A stretch of 64,000 nt of DNA, taken from positions 124,001-188,000 of the forward strand of contig NZ_KB898727.1 of NCBI RefSeq assembly GCF_000377785.1. The letters are read 5' to 3'. Every line of letters begins with the position of its first letter. Position 1 is the stretch's first letter. The stretch is from Thioalkalivibrio sp. ALJ24 (GTDB lineage: Bacteria; Pseudomonadota; Gammaproteobacteria; Ectothiorhodospirales; Ectothiorhodospiraceae). The notes below the pieces were generated by a model. That model saw nothing but the letters and a program-made list of their open reading frames with translations, did no database searches and was not told the origin of the DNA. Of the stretch, positions 18,371-27,800 are shown piece after piece. Position numbers and translations under genes: made by a program.

Positions 18371-19755
18371 GTCTGATCATCAACCTCGCCTACTTCGTGG
18401 CGGCGGTGCTGTTCATCGTCGGCCTCAAGCAGATGTCGTCGCCGACCACCGCCCGGCCCGGCATCATCTGGGCCGGTGTCGGCATGCTGCTGGCCACCCT
18501 CATCACCTTCGTGCACCCGGAGATCTCCGGCGGCGTGAACTACACCCTGATCGTTCTGGGTATCGCCATCGGTGGCGCGCTGGCCTGGTGGAGCGGCAAG
18601 AAGGTCCAGATGACCGACATGCCGCAGATGATCGCGCTGTACAACGGCATGGGCGGCGGCGCTGCGGCCGGCATCGGTGCGATCTACCTGCTGCAGGCCA
18701 CCCCCGAAACGGTCACCACCACCGGCCTCGCCATCGCGGTGATCGGCTCGGTGATCGGCTCGGTAGCCTTCTCCGGCTCGCTGGTGGCCTACGCCAAGCT
18801 GCAGGGCCTGATGAAGAAGACCCTGAACTTCCCCGGACAGCAGCTGCTGAACCTGGTGATCATCGCCCTGGTGGTGATCCTCGGCTTCATGATGGCCCTG
18901 GGCGACGGCACCATCGGCGGCGGCACGCTGCTGGCGTTCTTCGTCCTTTCGCTGGCCTTCGGCGTGCTGATGACCCTGCCGATCGGCGGCGCCGACATGC
19001 CGGTGGTCATCTCGCTGTACAACGCCCTGACCGGTCTGGCGGTTGGCTTCAAGGGCATCGTGCTGGACAACCCGGCCCTGATGATCGCCGGTATCGTGGT
19101 CGGCGCGGCCGGCTCGCTGCTCACGCAGCTGATGGCCCAGGCGATGAACCGGCCGCTGAAGAACATCCTCTTCAGTCAGTTCGGTGGCGGTTCCGCCGCC
19201 GCGGAAGAGGAGATCGAAGGCACGATGAAGGAGATCCAGGCCAACGACGCCGGGATCATGATGGCCTACTCCAGCAAGGTGATCATCGTGCCCGGCTACG
19301 GCATGGCGGTGGCCCAGGCCCAGCACAAGATATGGGAGCTGACCGAGCTGCTGCAGAAGCGCGGCGTGGACGTGAAGTTCGCGATCCACCCGGTGGCCGG
19401 CCGCATGCCCGGGCACATGAACGTGCTGCTGGCCGAAGCCGGCGTGCCCTACGACATCATCTACGACCTCGACGAGATCAACGACGAGTTCAAGACCGCC
19501 GATGTCGCGATGGTGATCGGGGCGAACGACGTGGTGAATCCGGTCGCCCGGACCAACCCCGATTCGCCGATCTACGGCATGCCCATCCTCAACGCCGACG
19601 AGGCGCACAACGTCATCTGCGTCAAGCGCGGCAAGGGGTCCGGTTTCTCCGGCATCGAGAACCACCTGTTCTATGCCGAGAACAACCGCATGCTGTACGG
19701 CGACGGCCAGAAGGTCGCCGCGGAGCTGGTCGCCAGCGTCAAGGCGCTCGGCTGA
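18367..19755 (+). CDS. pntB: NAD(P) transhydrogenase subunit beta
   Basis: The 462-residue beta subunit supplies most of the proton channel and the NADP(H)-binding domain III. The first ~270 residues hold eight or nine hydrophobic helices; the C-terminal third begins near residue 300 with the NADP site VIIVPGYGMAVAQAQ and continues with HPVAGRMPGHMNVLLAEA and VVNPVARTNP. The gene ends the operon at a clear intrinsic terminator. The enzyme can make NADPH for CO2 fixation and biosynthesis. Confidence 0.95.
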   Translation: MSLIINLAYFVAAVLFIVGLKQMSSPTTARPGIIWAGVGMLLATLITFVHPEISGGVNYTLIVLGIAIGGALAWWSGKKVQMTDMPQMIALYNGMGGGAAAGIGAIYLLQATPETVTTTGLAIAVIGSVIGSVAFSGSLVAYAKLQGLMKKTLNFPGQQLLNLVIIALVVILGFMMALGDGTIGGGTLLAFFVLSLAFGVLMTLPIGGADMPVVISLYNALTGLAVGFKGIVLDNPALMIAGIVVGAAGSLLTQLMAQAMNRPLKNILFSQFGGGSAAAEEEIEGTMKEIQANDAGIMMAYSSKVIIVPGYGMAVAQAQHKIWELTELLQKRGVDVKFAIHPVAGRMPGHMNVLLAEAGVPYDIIYDLDEINDEFKTADVAMVIGANDVVNPVARTNPDSPIYGMPILNADEAHNVICVKRGKGSGFSGIENHLFYAENNRMLYGDGQKVAAELVASVKALG

Positions 19756-19806
19756 GTCCAGACGGCCCGGGGACCCGCCCGGGCCGCTGCTCCGCACCCC
19801 CGAAGA

Positions 19807-19832
19807 CCCGGCCCCGGTGGCCGGGTTTTTTT
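19807..19832 (+). terminator. Intrinsic terminator of the pnt operon
   Basis: Perfect 7-bp stem CCCGGCC/GGCCGGG with a 5-nt loop, followed by seven T residues (19826-19832), 52 bases after the pntB stop. Confidence 0.92.
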
Positions 19833-20142
19833 GTGGCTGTAACGCCCCGGGGGCTTGCAACTTGTACACAAGGCATGCAGGGGACGGACCGGCGAGGCGG
19901 AGAATATCCACTTGCGAAAATCAGCGCGCAAAACGTATTACATAAATAGCACAACTACCTGTTTTTAAGTGTTTTTCGAAAAGACTGGGCATTTTGTAGC
20001 CAATCTGTCATCGTCCGCGACACTACAAGGGTTTAGAAAGTTTCCCACCCTTTCTTCCACAGAGTTATCCACAGGTTCTGTGGACAACCACCAAAGCGCG
20101 CAACGGATTCGTGTGGGGCCCCGCCTCACGTACACTGCCCCC
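19833..20142. other. AT-rich intergenic region before priA
   Basis: About 310 bp without a gene. Bases 19937-20040 are strikingly AT-rich for this genome, with runs such as ATTACATAAATAG and TTTTTAAGTGTTTTT. DnaA-box-like sequences lie at 19862-19870 (TTGTACACA), 20065-20073 and 20079-20087. TACACT at 20131-20136 could be a -10 element placing the priA transcript start at or next to its ATG. Confidence 0.7.
20065..20087 (+). promoter_or_regulatory. Inverted pair of DnaA boxes
   Basis: TTATCCACA (20065-20073) is a perfect DnaA box. TGTGGACAA (20079-20087) is its inverse with one mismatch (TTGTCCACA on the minus strand). Together they form a near-palindrome with 10-bp arms and a 3-bp centre. 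The position, just below an AT-rich stretch and before priA, suggests DnaA-ATP binding for replication control or for priA regulation. Confidence 0.55.
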
Positions 20143-22368
20143 ATGTCCGACACCCCCTCGCCCATCGTCCGGGTCGCGATCGACCGCCCGCTGGACCGGC
20201 TGTTCGACTACCGTCTGCCGGCCGGCGTCGAGGCGGTGCCCGGGATGCGGGTGCGGGTCCCGTTCGGACCCACGCGCCTGACCGGCGTAGTGATGGAGGA
20301 CGGGGCCGACAGCGAGTTCGATCCGGCGCGCCTGCGGGCGGTCGCCGAAGTCCTCGACCCCACCCCCCTGCTGCCACCCAGCCTGCGCGAACTGCTGGCC
20401 TTCGGCAGCCGCTACTATCACCACCCGATCGGCGAGGTCGTGCTCGGCGCCCTGCCACCAGCCCTGCGCCGGGGTCGCCCGCTGCCCGAGGCAGCGACTC
20501 CGGAACCCCTGTGGGCCCTGACCGCGGACGGCCGCGCCGCCCTGCAGGCCGGTGCCATCCGGGGAGCACGCCAGCGCGCCATCCTCGCGACGCTGGCGGA
20601 CCCGGCCGCCGCCCCCGGCGGCCGCCTCGACCGGCCGACCCTTTCCGGCATCCTCGGGCGCCGGCCCGCCCCGCGCGAAATGGAGCGCCTGGCCGAACAC
20701 GGCTGGCTGGAATGCCGGACCCCGGACGATGCACCCCCGGACCCGGCGGATACCGATGCCGCAGCCGACCGCCCCCTGACCCCGGAACAGCAGGCTGCGG
20801 TGGACGCCCTCACGCCCGGCGAGGCCCGGCCGTTGCTGCTGGAAGGGGTGACCGGATCCGGCAAGACCGAGGTCTATCTGCGCATGGCGCAGCGGGTGGT
20901 CGCGCGCGGCGAACAGGTGCTGGTGCTGATCCCCGAGATCGCCCTGACCCCGCAGCTGGCCGCGCGCATCCAGGCACGTTTTCCCGGGCAGGTCGCGCTG
21001 CTGCATTCCGGGCTGGCCGAAGGCGAGCGCCTGCGGGCCTGGGCCAGCGCCGCGCGTGGCGACGCCCGGGTGGTGGTCGGCACCCGCTCGGCCCTGTTCA
21101 CGCCCCTGCCCGAACCCGGCCTGATCGTGGTCGACGAGGAGCACGACGCCGCGTTCAAGCAGCAGGACGGCTTTCGCTACAACGCCCGCGACCTCGCGAT
21201 CAAGCGCGGCCAGGTGGAGGGCATCCCGGTGGTGCTGGGTTCGGCCACCCCCACCCTGGAGACCCTGGAGGCCGCGCGTCAGGGCCGCTACACCCACTGT
21301 CCGCTGCGCACCCGCCCCGATGGCACCGCCCCGCCCCGCGTCGAGACCGTGGACACCCGCGTCCACACCCCGGACGAAGGCCTGACGCCGCCGCTGCTGG
21401 ACGCCATGCAGGCCACCCTGGCCGGCGGCCAGCAGTGCTTCGTGCTGCTCAACCGTCGCGGCTATGCCCGAACCCTGGCCTGCGACCACTGCGGCTGGGT
21501 CGCCGACTGCCGCCACTGCGACGCCCGCCTGACCATCCATGCCGGCCAGCCGCGGGCGGTCTGTCATCTGTGCGGGCACCACGAACCGGTGCCCGCCCGC
21601 TGCCCCGACTGCGGCGCCGAGCTGGCCCGCCGCGGGCTCGGCACCCAGCGCCTGGAACAGGCCCTCGCGCGGCACTTCCCGCAGACCCCGCTGATCCGGC
21701 TGGACCGCGACAGCATCCGCCACAAGGGCGCGCTGGAGGAGGCGCTGGAACGCATCCGCTCGCTGGACGGGGCGATCGTGGTCGGCACCCAGATGCTGGC
21801 CAAGGGCCACGACTTCCCGCGCGTGGGACTGGTGGGCGTGGTGGACGTCGACCAGGGCCTGTATTCGGTCGATCTGCGCGCCACCGAACACACCCTGCAG
21901 CTGATCGTGCAGGCGGCCGGGCGTGCCGGGCGCGGCGAGAGCGGCGGGCGGGTGCTGCTGCAGACCGGACACCCGGAACATCCCCTGATCCGCGGCCTGG
22001 ACGCCGACGACTACACCGCGATGGTGCGCCCGCTGCTGGACGAGCGCGCGGACAGCGGCTTCCCCCCGTTCGGCCATCTGGCCCTGGTGCGCGTGGAGGC
22101 CGCCGACGCCGCCACCGCCGAGGCCCGCGCCGGCGAACTGGCCGTGCCACTGCGCCAGGCGGCCGCCCCCGGGGTACGGGTCCTCGGCCCGGCCCCGGCC
22201 CCGCGCCACCGCGTGAACCGCCGCTACCGCGAACAGATCCTGCTCCAGTCGGGCGACCGCCGCGCCCTGCACGCGACCCTGCATCAGGCGCGCCGGGCGT
22301 GGGAAGGGATGAACCTGCCGCGCGAGCTGCGCATCGCCCTGGACGTGGATCCGGTCAGCCTCGCCTGA
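20143..22368 (+). CDS. priA: Primosomal replication restart helicase PriA
   Basis: PriA recognises stalled or recombined forks and reloads DnaB. The 741-residue product has the N-terminal DNA-binding domain, Walker A GVTGSGKTEVYL near residue 235, the DEEH box near 331, and the zinc cluster of eight Cys (CDHCGWVADCRHC, then CHLCGHH and CPDCG) at about 446-490. The frame stays open upstream to 19969, but that part is AT-rich intergenic DNA, and the ATG at 20143 matches family starts (SPIVRVAIDRPLDRLFDY). No good Shine-Dalgarno is seen. Confidence 0.96.
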   Translation: MSDTPSPIVRVAIDRPLDRLFDYRLPAGVEAVPGMRVRVPFGPTRLTGVVMEDGADSEFDPARLRAVAEVLDPTPLLPPSLRELLAFGSRYYHHPIGEVVLGALPPALRRGRPLPEAATPEPLWALTADGRAALQAGAIRGARQRAILATLADPAAAPGGRLDRPTLSGILGRRPAPREMERLAEHGWLECRTPDDAPPDPADTDAAADRPLTPEQQAAVDALTPGEARPLLLEGVTGSGKTEVYLRMAQRVVARGEQVLVLIPEIALTPQLAARIQARFPGQVALLHSGLAEGERLRAWASAARGDARVVVGTRSALFTPLPEPGLIVVDEEHDAAFKQQDGFRYNARDLAIKRGQVEGIPVVLGSATPTLETLEAARQGRYTHCPLRTRPDGTAPPRVETVDTRVHTPDEGLTPPLLDAMQATLAGGQQCFVLLNRRGYARTLACDHCGWVADCRHCDARLTIHAGQPRAVCHLCGHHEPVPARCPDCGAELARRGLGTQRLEQALARHFPQTPLIRLDRDSIRHKGALEEALERIRSLDGAIVVGTQMLAKGHDFPRVGLVGVVDVDQGLYSVDLRATEHTLQLIVQAAGRAGRGESGGRVLLQTGHPEHPLIRGLDADDYTAMVRPLLDERADSGFPPFGHLALVRVEAADAATAEARAGELAVPLRQAAAPGVRVLGPAPAPRHRVNRRYREQILLQSGDRRALHATLHQARRAWEGMNLPRELRIALDVDPVSLA

Positions 22369-22451
22369 AACCGTTCGCGCCGCCACGCGGGGCGGCATGT
22401 CGGACGCCAAGGGGTTAGAATACGCGTTTTGCCAGCACGGACCCGCGACCC

Positions 22452-24215
22452 TTGAAAGACACCCTGACCCAGGCCCTGGAAACCGCCCTCGCAACCCTCG
22501 TCGCCGACGGCCGCGTACCGGCCGATCATGGCGTGTCAGTGGAGGTCAGCCGCGCGCGCGACCGCGAGCACGGCGACTTCGCCAGCAACCTCGCGATGCA
22601 GCTGGCCAAACCCGCGCGCAGCAAGCCGCGCGATCTGGCCGAGGCGCTGACCGCCGCCCTGCCCGAGGTCCCCGGGCTGGCCAGCACCGAGATTGCCGGT
22701 CCCGGGTTCATCAACTTCCGCCTGGCCGCCGATGCGCGCACGCAGGTGCTGGGCCGGATCGCCGAGCAGGCCGGCGATTTTGGCCGCTCGAACGCCGGGG
22801 GCGGGAGTCGGGTGCAGGTGGAGTTCGTCTCTGCCAACCCCACCGGGCCGCTGCACGTGGGGCATGGCCGCGGGGCGGCGTTTGGCGCGACGGTCGCCGA
22901 CCTGCTGGATTTCTCCGGCTACGACGTCACCCGCGAGTACTACGTTAATGACGCCGGCCGGCAGATGAACATCCTCGCGGTGAGCGTGTGGATGCGCTAT
23001 CTGGAGCGTCACGGCGTAGAGCTCCCGTTCCCGGCCAACGGCTACCAGGGCGATTACATCTACCCGGTCGCCGATGCCCTGACCCGTCAGATCGGTGAGC
23101 GCGGTGTGCTCCCGGCCGCGGACGTCACCCGCGATCTCCCCCCCGACGAGCCCACGGGCGGCGACAAGGAGGTCTACATCGACGCCCTGGTGGGGCGCGC
23201 GCGGGATCTTCTGGGCGAAGCCCTGTGGGGCGCGTTCTTCGAAGGCGGGCTGAACGCGATCCTCGAGGATATCCGCGACGACCTGCTCGAATTCGGAGTG
23301 GAATACCAGTGCTGGTTCTCGGAACGCAGCCTGGCCGATTCCGGCGCGATCGACGCGGCGGTGGAGGACCTGCAGGCGCGTGGGGCCCTGTATGAGCAGG
23401 ACGGCGCGCTGTGGTTTCGCTCCAGCGACTTTGGTGACGACAAGGACCGGGTGGTGCGCCGCGAGAACGGCGACTACACCTATTTCGCCTCCGATATCGC
23501 CTACCACCGCGAGAAGTTCCAGCGCGGCTTCGACCGCGTGATCAACATCTGGGGCGCCGACCACCACGGCTACGTCCCGCGCGTGCGCGCCGCACTGCAG
23601 GCCCTGGGCCTGGAAGCCGAGCGCCTGGACGTGCTGCTGGTGCAGTTCGCGATCCTCTATCGCGGCGGCGAGCGTCTGCCGATGTCCACCCGCTCCGGGC
23701 AGTTCGTCACCCTGCGCGAGCTGCGCGACGAGGTGGGCTCGGATGCCGCGCGCTTCTTCTACGTGCAGCGCCGCTGCGACCAGCACCTGGACTTCGACCT
23801 CGACCTGGCCAAGTCGCAGTCCAACGACAACCCGATGTACTACATCCAGTACGCCCACGCGCGCATCAGTAGTGTGCTGCGCACTGCCGACGAACGTGGC
23901 CACCGGGCCGCCGCAGCAGAGGCCGACGGTCTCGCCGAACGCCTCGTCGAGTCGCACGAGGACGACCTGCTGGACCGCCTGGACCGCTTCCCCGAGGTGG
24001 TCGCGGCCGCCGCACAGGCCTGCGAGCCGCACCAGATCGCCCAGTACCTGCGCGAACTGGCCGGCGGTTTCCATACCTATTACAACGCCGTGCCGTTCCT
24101 CAATGCCGGAGACGACGAGCTGATCGCCGCCCGCCTGGCGCTGGTGACCGGTATCAAGCAGGTGCTGGGCAACGGCCTGCGCCTGCTGGGCGTGCACGCG
24201 CCGGAGCAGATGTAG
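22452..24215 (+). CDS. argS: Arginyl-tRNA synthetase
   Basis: Class I synthetase charging tRNA-Arg. The 587-residue product has the HIGH signature as SANPTGPLHVGHGRG near residues 127-141 and the KMSKS-equivalent loop as LPMSTRSG near 408. The N-terminal Add-1 domain and the C-terminal anticodon domain are complete. Translation begins at a TTG (MKDTLTQALE), which gives the family's normal N-terminus. TAGAAT at 22416-22421 is a plausible -10 element without a clear -35. Confidence 0.96.
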   Translation: MKDTLTQALETALATLVADGRVPADHGVSVEVSRARDREHGDFASNLAMQLAKPARSKPRDLAEALTAALPEVPGLASTEIAGPGFINFRLAADARTQVLGRIAEQAGDFGRSNAGGGSRVQVEFVSANPTGPLHVGHGRGAAFGATVADLLDFSGYDVTREYYVNDAGRQMNILAVSVWMRYLERHGVELPFPANGYQGDYIYPVADALTRQIGERGVLPAADVTRDLPPDEPTGGDKEVYIDALVGRARDLLGEALWGAFFEGGLNAILEDIRDDLLEFGVEYQCWFSERSLADSGAIDAAVEDLQARGALYEQDGALWFRSSDFGDDKDRVVRRENGDYTYFASDIAYHREKFQRGFDRVINIWGADHHGYVPRVRAALQALGLEAERLDVLLVQFAILYRGGERLPMSTRSGQFVTLRELRDEVGSDAARFFYVQRRCDQHLDFDLDLAKSQSNDNPMYYIQYAHARISSVLRTADERGHRAAAAEADGLAERLVESHEDDLLDRLDRFPEVVAAAAQACEPHQIAQYLRELAGGFHTYYNAVPFLNAGDDELIAARLALVTGIKQVLGNGLRLLGVHAPEQM

Positions 24216-24218
24216 CCC

Positions 24219-24812
24219 ATGGCCCAGGCCCGCAAGGTACGCCGCAAGCCGGCGCAGAAGAAGCAACGGGGCCCGCTGCCCGGCTGGGTCTGGCTGCTGG
24301 CCGGCCTGCTGATCGGACTGGGCGTGGCCGCGGTCATGTATCTGCAGGGGGCCGACCGGCCCGACAGCCTCGGCGACTGGCTGAGCGAACGCGACCGCCC
24401 GGAGGTCGAGTCGCCGGCGGAAGAGCCCGCCGCCGACCCGCCGCCCGAGGAACAGGAAACCCGTTTTCGCTACTACGAGCTGCTGCCCGAAGACGAGGTC
24501 CCGGTGCCCGATCCGCCGGCCGCCGAGGAAGACGAACCCGCGCCGCTGGCGCCGGAAACCGCCACCCCGGACGATGGCGAGCCCGTGCTGCTGCAGACCG
24601 GCTCGTTCCGGCGCGCCGAACAGGCCGACGAGATGCGCGCCCGCCTGACCCTGCTGGGCCTGTCCCCGGAGATCAGCGAGACCGACGTCGACGGCGAGAC
24701 CTGGTATCGCGTCTACCTCGGCCCCTACACCGATCCGGACCGCACGCGCGAGGTGCTGGAACGCCTGCAATCGGAAGGCATCGAGGCCCTGCGCCTGCGC
24801 GACCGGGGCTGA
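24219..24812 (+). CDS. SPOR-domain membrane protein (FtsN-like architecture)
   Basis: 197 residues: a short basic cytoplasmic tail (KVRRKPAQKKQR), one membrane helix (about 23-44, WVWLLAGLLIGLGVAAVMYL), a proline- and acid-rich periplasmic linker, and a C-terminal SPOR domain from about residue 120 (VLLQTGSFRRAEQADEMRAR ... YRVYLGPYTD). SPOR domains bind denuded glycan strands at the division septum. Topology and position right behind argS match the SPOR protein often found there in gammaproteobacteria. Calling it FtsN itself would go beyond the sequence. Confidence 0.88.
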   Translation: MAQARKVRRKPAQKKQRGPLPGWVWLLAGLLIGLGVAAVMYLQGADRPDSLGDWLSERDRPEVESPAEEPAADPPPEEQETRFRYYELLPEDEVPVPDPPAAEEDEPAPLAPETATPDDGEPVLLQTGSFRRAEQADEMRARLTLLGLSPEISETDVDGETWYRVYLGPYTDPDRTREVLERLQSEGIEALRLRDRG

Positions 24813-24814
24813 AT

Positions 24815-27800
24815 ATGGGATCCGGGGAGAGCGCCGCGCCAGATCTCGACGCGCTGTCCGCCGAGGTCGACCGCGTCCAGCGCATCGCCGAACGCCGTGA
24901 CCTGCAGGACCTGCTGCGCCGTGCGCGGCGCCGGCGCGACCGCGGCCAGCCCTGCGACCGCCTCGCCCGCAACCTGCGAGAGCGCCTGACGGCCGAGCAG
25001 CAGCGCGAAGCAGCCACCGAGGCCCGCCGCCCCGAGCCTGTCTACACCGGCGACCTCCCCGTCCATGCCGAACGCGAACGGATCATCGAGGCGATCCGCA
25101 CCCACTCCGTGATCGTGCTCTCCGGCGAGACCGGCTCCGGCAAGACCACGCAGCTGCCCAAGCTGTGCCTGGAGGCCGGACGCGGGCGCGGCGGCCTGAT
25201 CGGCCACACCCAGCCACGGCGCATCGCCGCACGCTCGGTGGCCGCGCGCATCGCCGAGGAGCTGGGCACCCCGCTGGGCGAGGAGTCCGGCGCCGCGGTG
25301 GGCTGCAAGGTCCGCTTCTCCGACCGCACCGGGCCGGACAACTTCGTCCGCCTGATGACCGACGGCATGCTGCTGGCCGAGATGGCCCACGACCCCGAGC
25401 TGCTGGCCTACGACACCGTCATCGTCGACGAGGCCCACGAGCGCAGCCTCAACATCGACTTCCTGATGGGGGTCCTGCAGCGCCTGGTGCGCAAACGTCC
25501 GGAGCTTCGGGTAATCATCACCTCGGCCACCCTGGACCCGGAACGCCTGTCGCGGTTCTTCGACGACGCCCCGATGATCGACGTGCCCGGACGTACCTAT
25601 CCGGTGGAGCTGCGCTACCGCCCGCTGGAACCGGATGCCGCAGACGACGACGAAGACGATGACGGCGGCGAACGCGACCTGTTCACCGGCATCCGCGACG
25701 CGGTGCGCGAATGCCGCCGCGCCGGCCCCGGCGACATCCTGGTGTTCCTGCCGGGCGAACGCGAGATCCGCGATGCCCACCGCGCCCTGCGTGGCGAGGA
25801 ATCCGCGCCCGACACCGAGGTCCTGCCGCTTTACGCGCGGCTGTCGGCGCGCGAGCAGTCACGGGTATTCCAGGCGCACTCGGGCCGGCGCATCGTGCTC
25901 GCCACCAACGTCGCCGAGACCGCGCTGACCGTACCCGGCATCCGCTACGTGATCGACTCCGGGCTGGCCCGGGTGTCGCGCTATTCGTGGCGCACGCAGG
26001 TGCAGCGGCTGAGCCTCGAACCGGTGTCACAGGCCGCCTGCGACCAGCGTGCCGGACGCTGCGGCCGCCTCGGGCCGGGGGTCTGTATCCGCCTGTTCTC
26101 CGAGGAGGACTACCAGCAGCGCCCGGCCTTCACCGACCCGGAGATCCAGCGCTCCAACCTCGCCTCGGTGATCCTGCAGATGGCCGCGCTGAAACTGGGC
26201 GACCCGCGGCGCTTCCCGTTCGTCGACCCGCCGGATTCGCGCCTGATCAAGGACGGCTATCGCCTGCTGGAGGAACTGGGGGCGGTGGATGCCGGCCATC
26301 GCCTGCAGGAGCGCGGCCGCCAGCTCTCGCGCATGCCGGTGGATCCGCGCCACGGGGCGATGCTGCTGGCCGGCGCCGAGCATGGCTGTGTGACCGAGAC
26401 CGCCACCATCGCCGCGTTCCTGTCCCTGCAGGACCCGCGCGAGCGCCCCGCCGACGCCACGCAGGCGGCCGACACCGCGCATGCCGAGTTTCGCGTCGAG
26501 GGCTCCGACTTCATGGGCATGCTGCGGCTGTGGCAGGCCTGGCACGACGCGCGCGAGGCACGCGGTTCGAACGCCCTGAAGCGCTGGTGCCGCGAACACT
26601 TCCTCAACTTCATGCGCATGCGCGAATGGCAGGAGCTGCGCAGCCAGCTGCTGCGCCTGGCGCGCGACATGGAACTGCACCCGGGCCGCGCGACGGCCGA
26701 ACCCGAGTCCGTGCATCGCGCCCTGCTGAGCGGGCTGGTCAGCCAGATCGGGCAGAAGACCGAACGCGGCGACTACCTCGGCGCGCGCAACCGCCGCTTC
26801 CAGATCCATCCGGGCTCGGTGCTGGCGAAGAAAAAGCCCAACTGGGTGGTCAGCGCGGAGATCGCCGAGACCACCCGGGTATATGCCCGCGAGAACGCGC
26901 GCATCGAACCCGACTGGCTGCTGGAGGTGGCCCCGCACCTGCTGCGCCATCATATCTTCGAGCCCCATTTCCAGCGCCGGAGCGGGCGGGTGGGCGCCTA
27001 CGACCGCATCACCCTCTACGGCCTGGTGGTCGCGGCGAAAAAGCCGGTGGACTTCGCCCGCCACGACCCCGAGGAGGCCCGGCGCATCTTCATCCGCGAG
27101 GGACTGGTCGGCGGCCAGCTGCGCACCCGTTCGCGCGGCGTGCGCGCCAACCGCGAGGCGGTGGCCGCGATCACCGAGGAGGAGGCCCGCGGCCGGCGCC
27201 GCGACCTGCTGGCCGAGGAGGACCGGCTGTTCGAGTTCTACGCCGCGCGCATCCCGGACGACGTGCGTGACGGCCCGTCGTTCGAGCGCTGGGTGCGCAA
27301 ACGCGAGCAGAAGGACCCCGACTGCCTGTGCATCGACCCCGCCGAGCTGCGCAACGAACCGGAAGAATCCCTGCCGCAGGGCGCCTACCCCGACCACCTC
27401 GAGCTGGAAGGCCTGCGCCTGCCGCTGCACTACCGCTTCGAACCCGGGAAGGAAGACGACGGGGTGACCGTGGACGTCCCTGTGGCGGTACTCAACGCGG
27501 TGCCCGACTGGCTGGGCGACTGGCTGGTGCCGGGGCTGCTGGAGGAGCGGGTCACGGCGCTGCTGAAGAGCCTGCCCAAGAGCCTGCGGCGCCAGTTCGT
27601 GCCGGCTCCGGACTTCGCCCGCGCCGCACTGGCCCGACTGGAGCACTGCCAGGGCCCGCTGCTACCGGCGCTGGCCGAGGAGCTGGAGCGCATGACCGGC
27701 ACCGCCATCCCGCCCGATGCCTGGCGCCCGGACACGCTCGAACCGCACCTGATCCTGCGCTTTCGCATCCTCGACCCGGAGGGGAACGAGCTGACCGCCG

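Noticed and set aside
18301-19911. A 536-codon minus-strand frame across pntB
   Set aside because: Antisense shadow of a membrane protein gene, rich in His, Gly and Asp; it also crosses the pnt terminator.
19969-20142. A 58-residue N-terminal extension of priA
   Set aside because: It runs through AT-rich, DnaA-box-containing DNA, has no similarity to PriA and would be the only such extension in the family as I know it.
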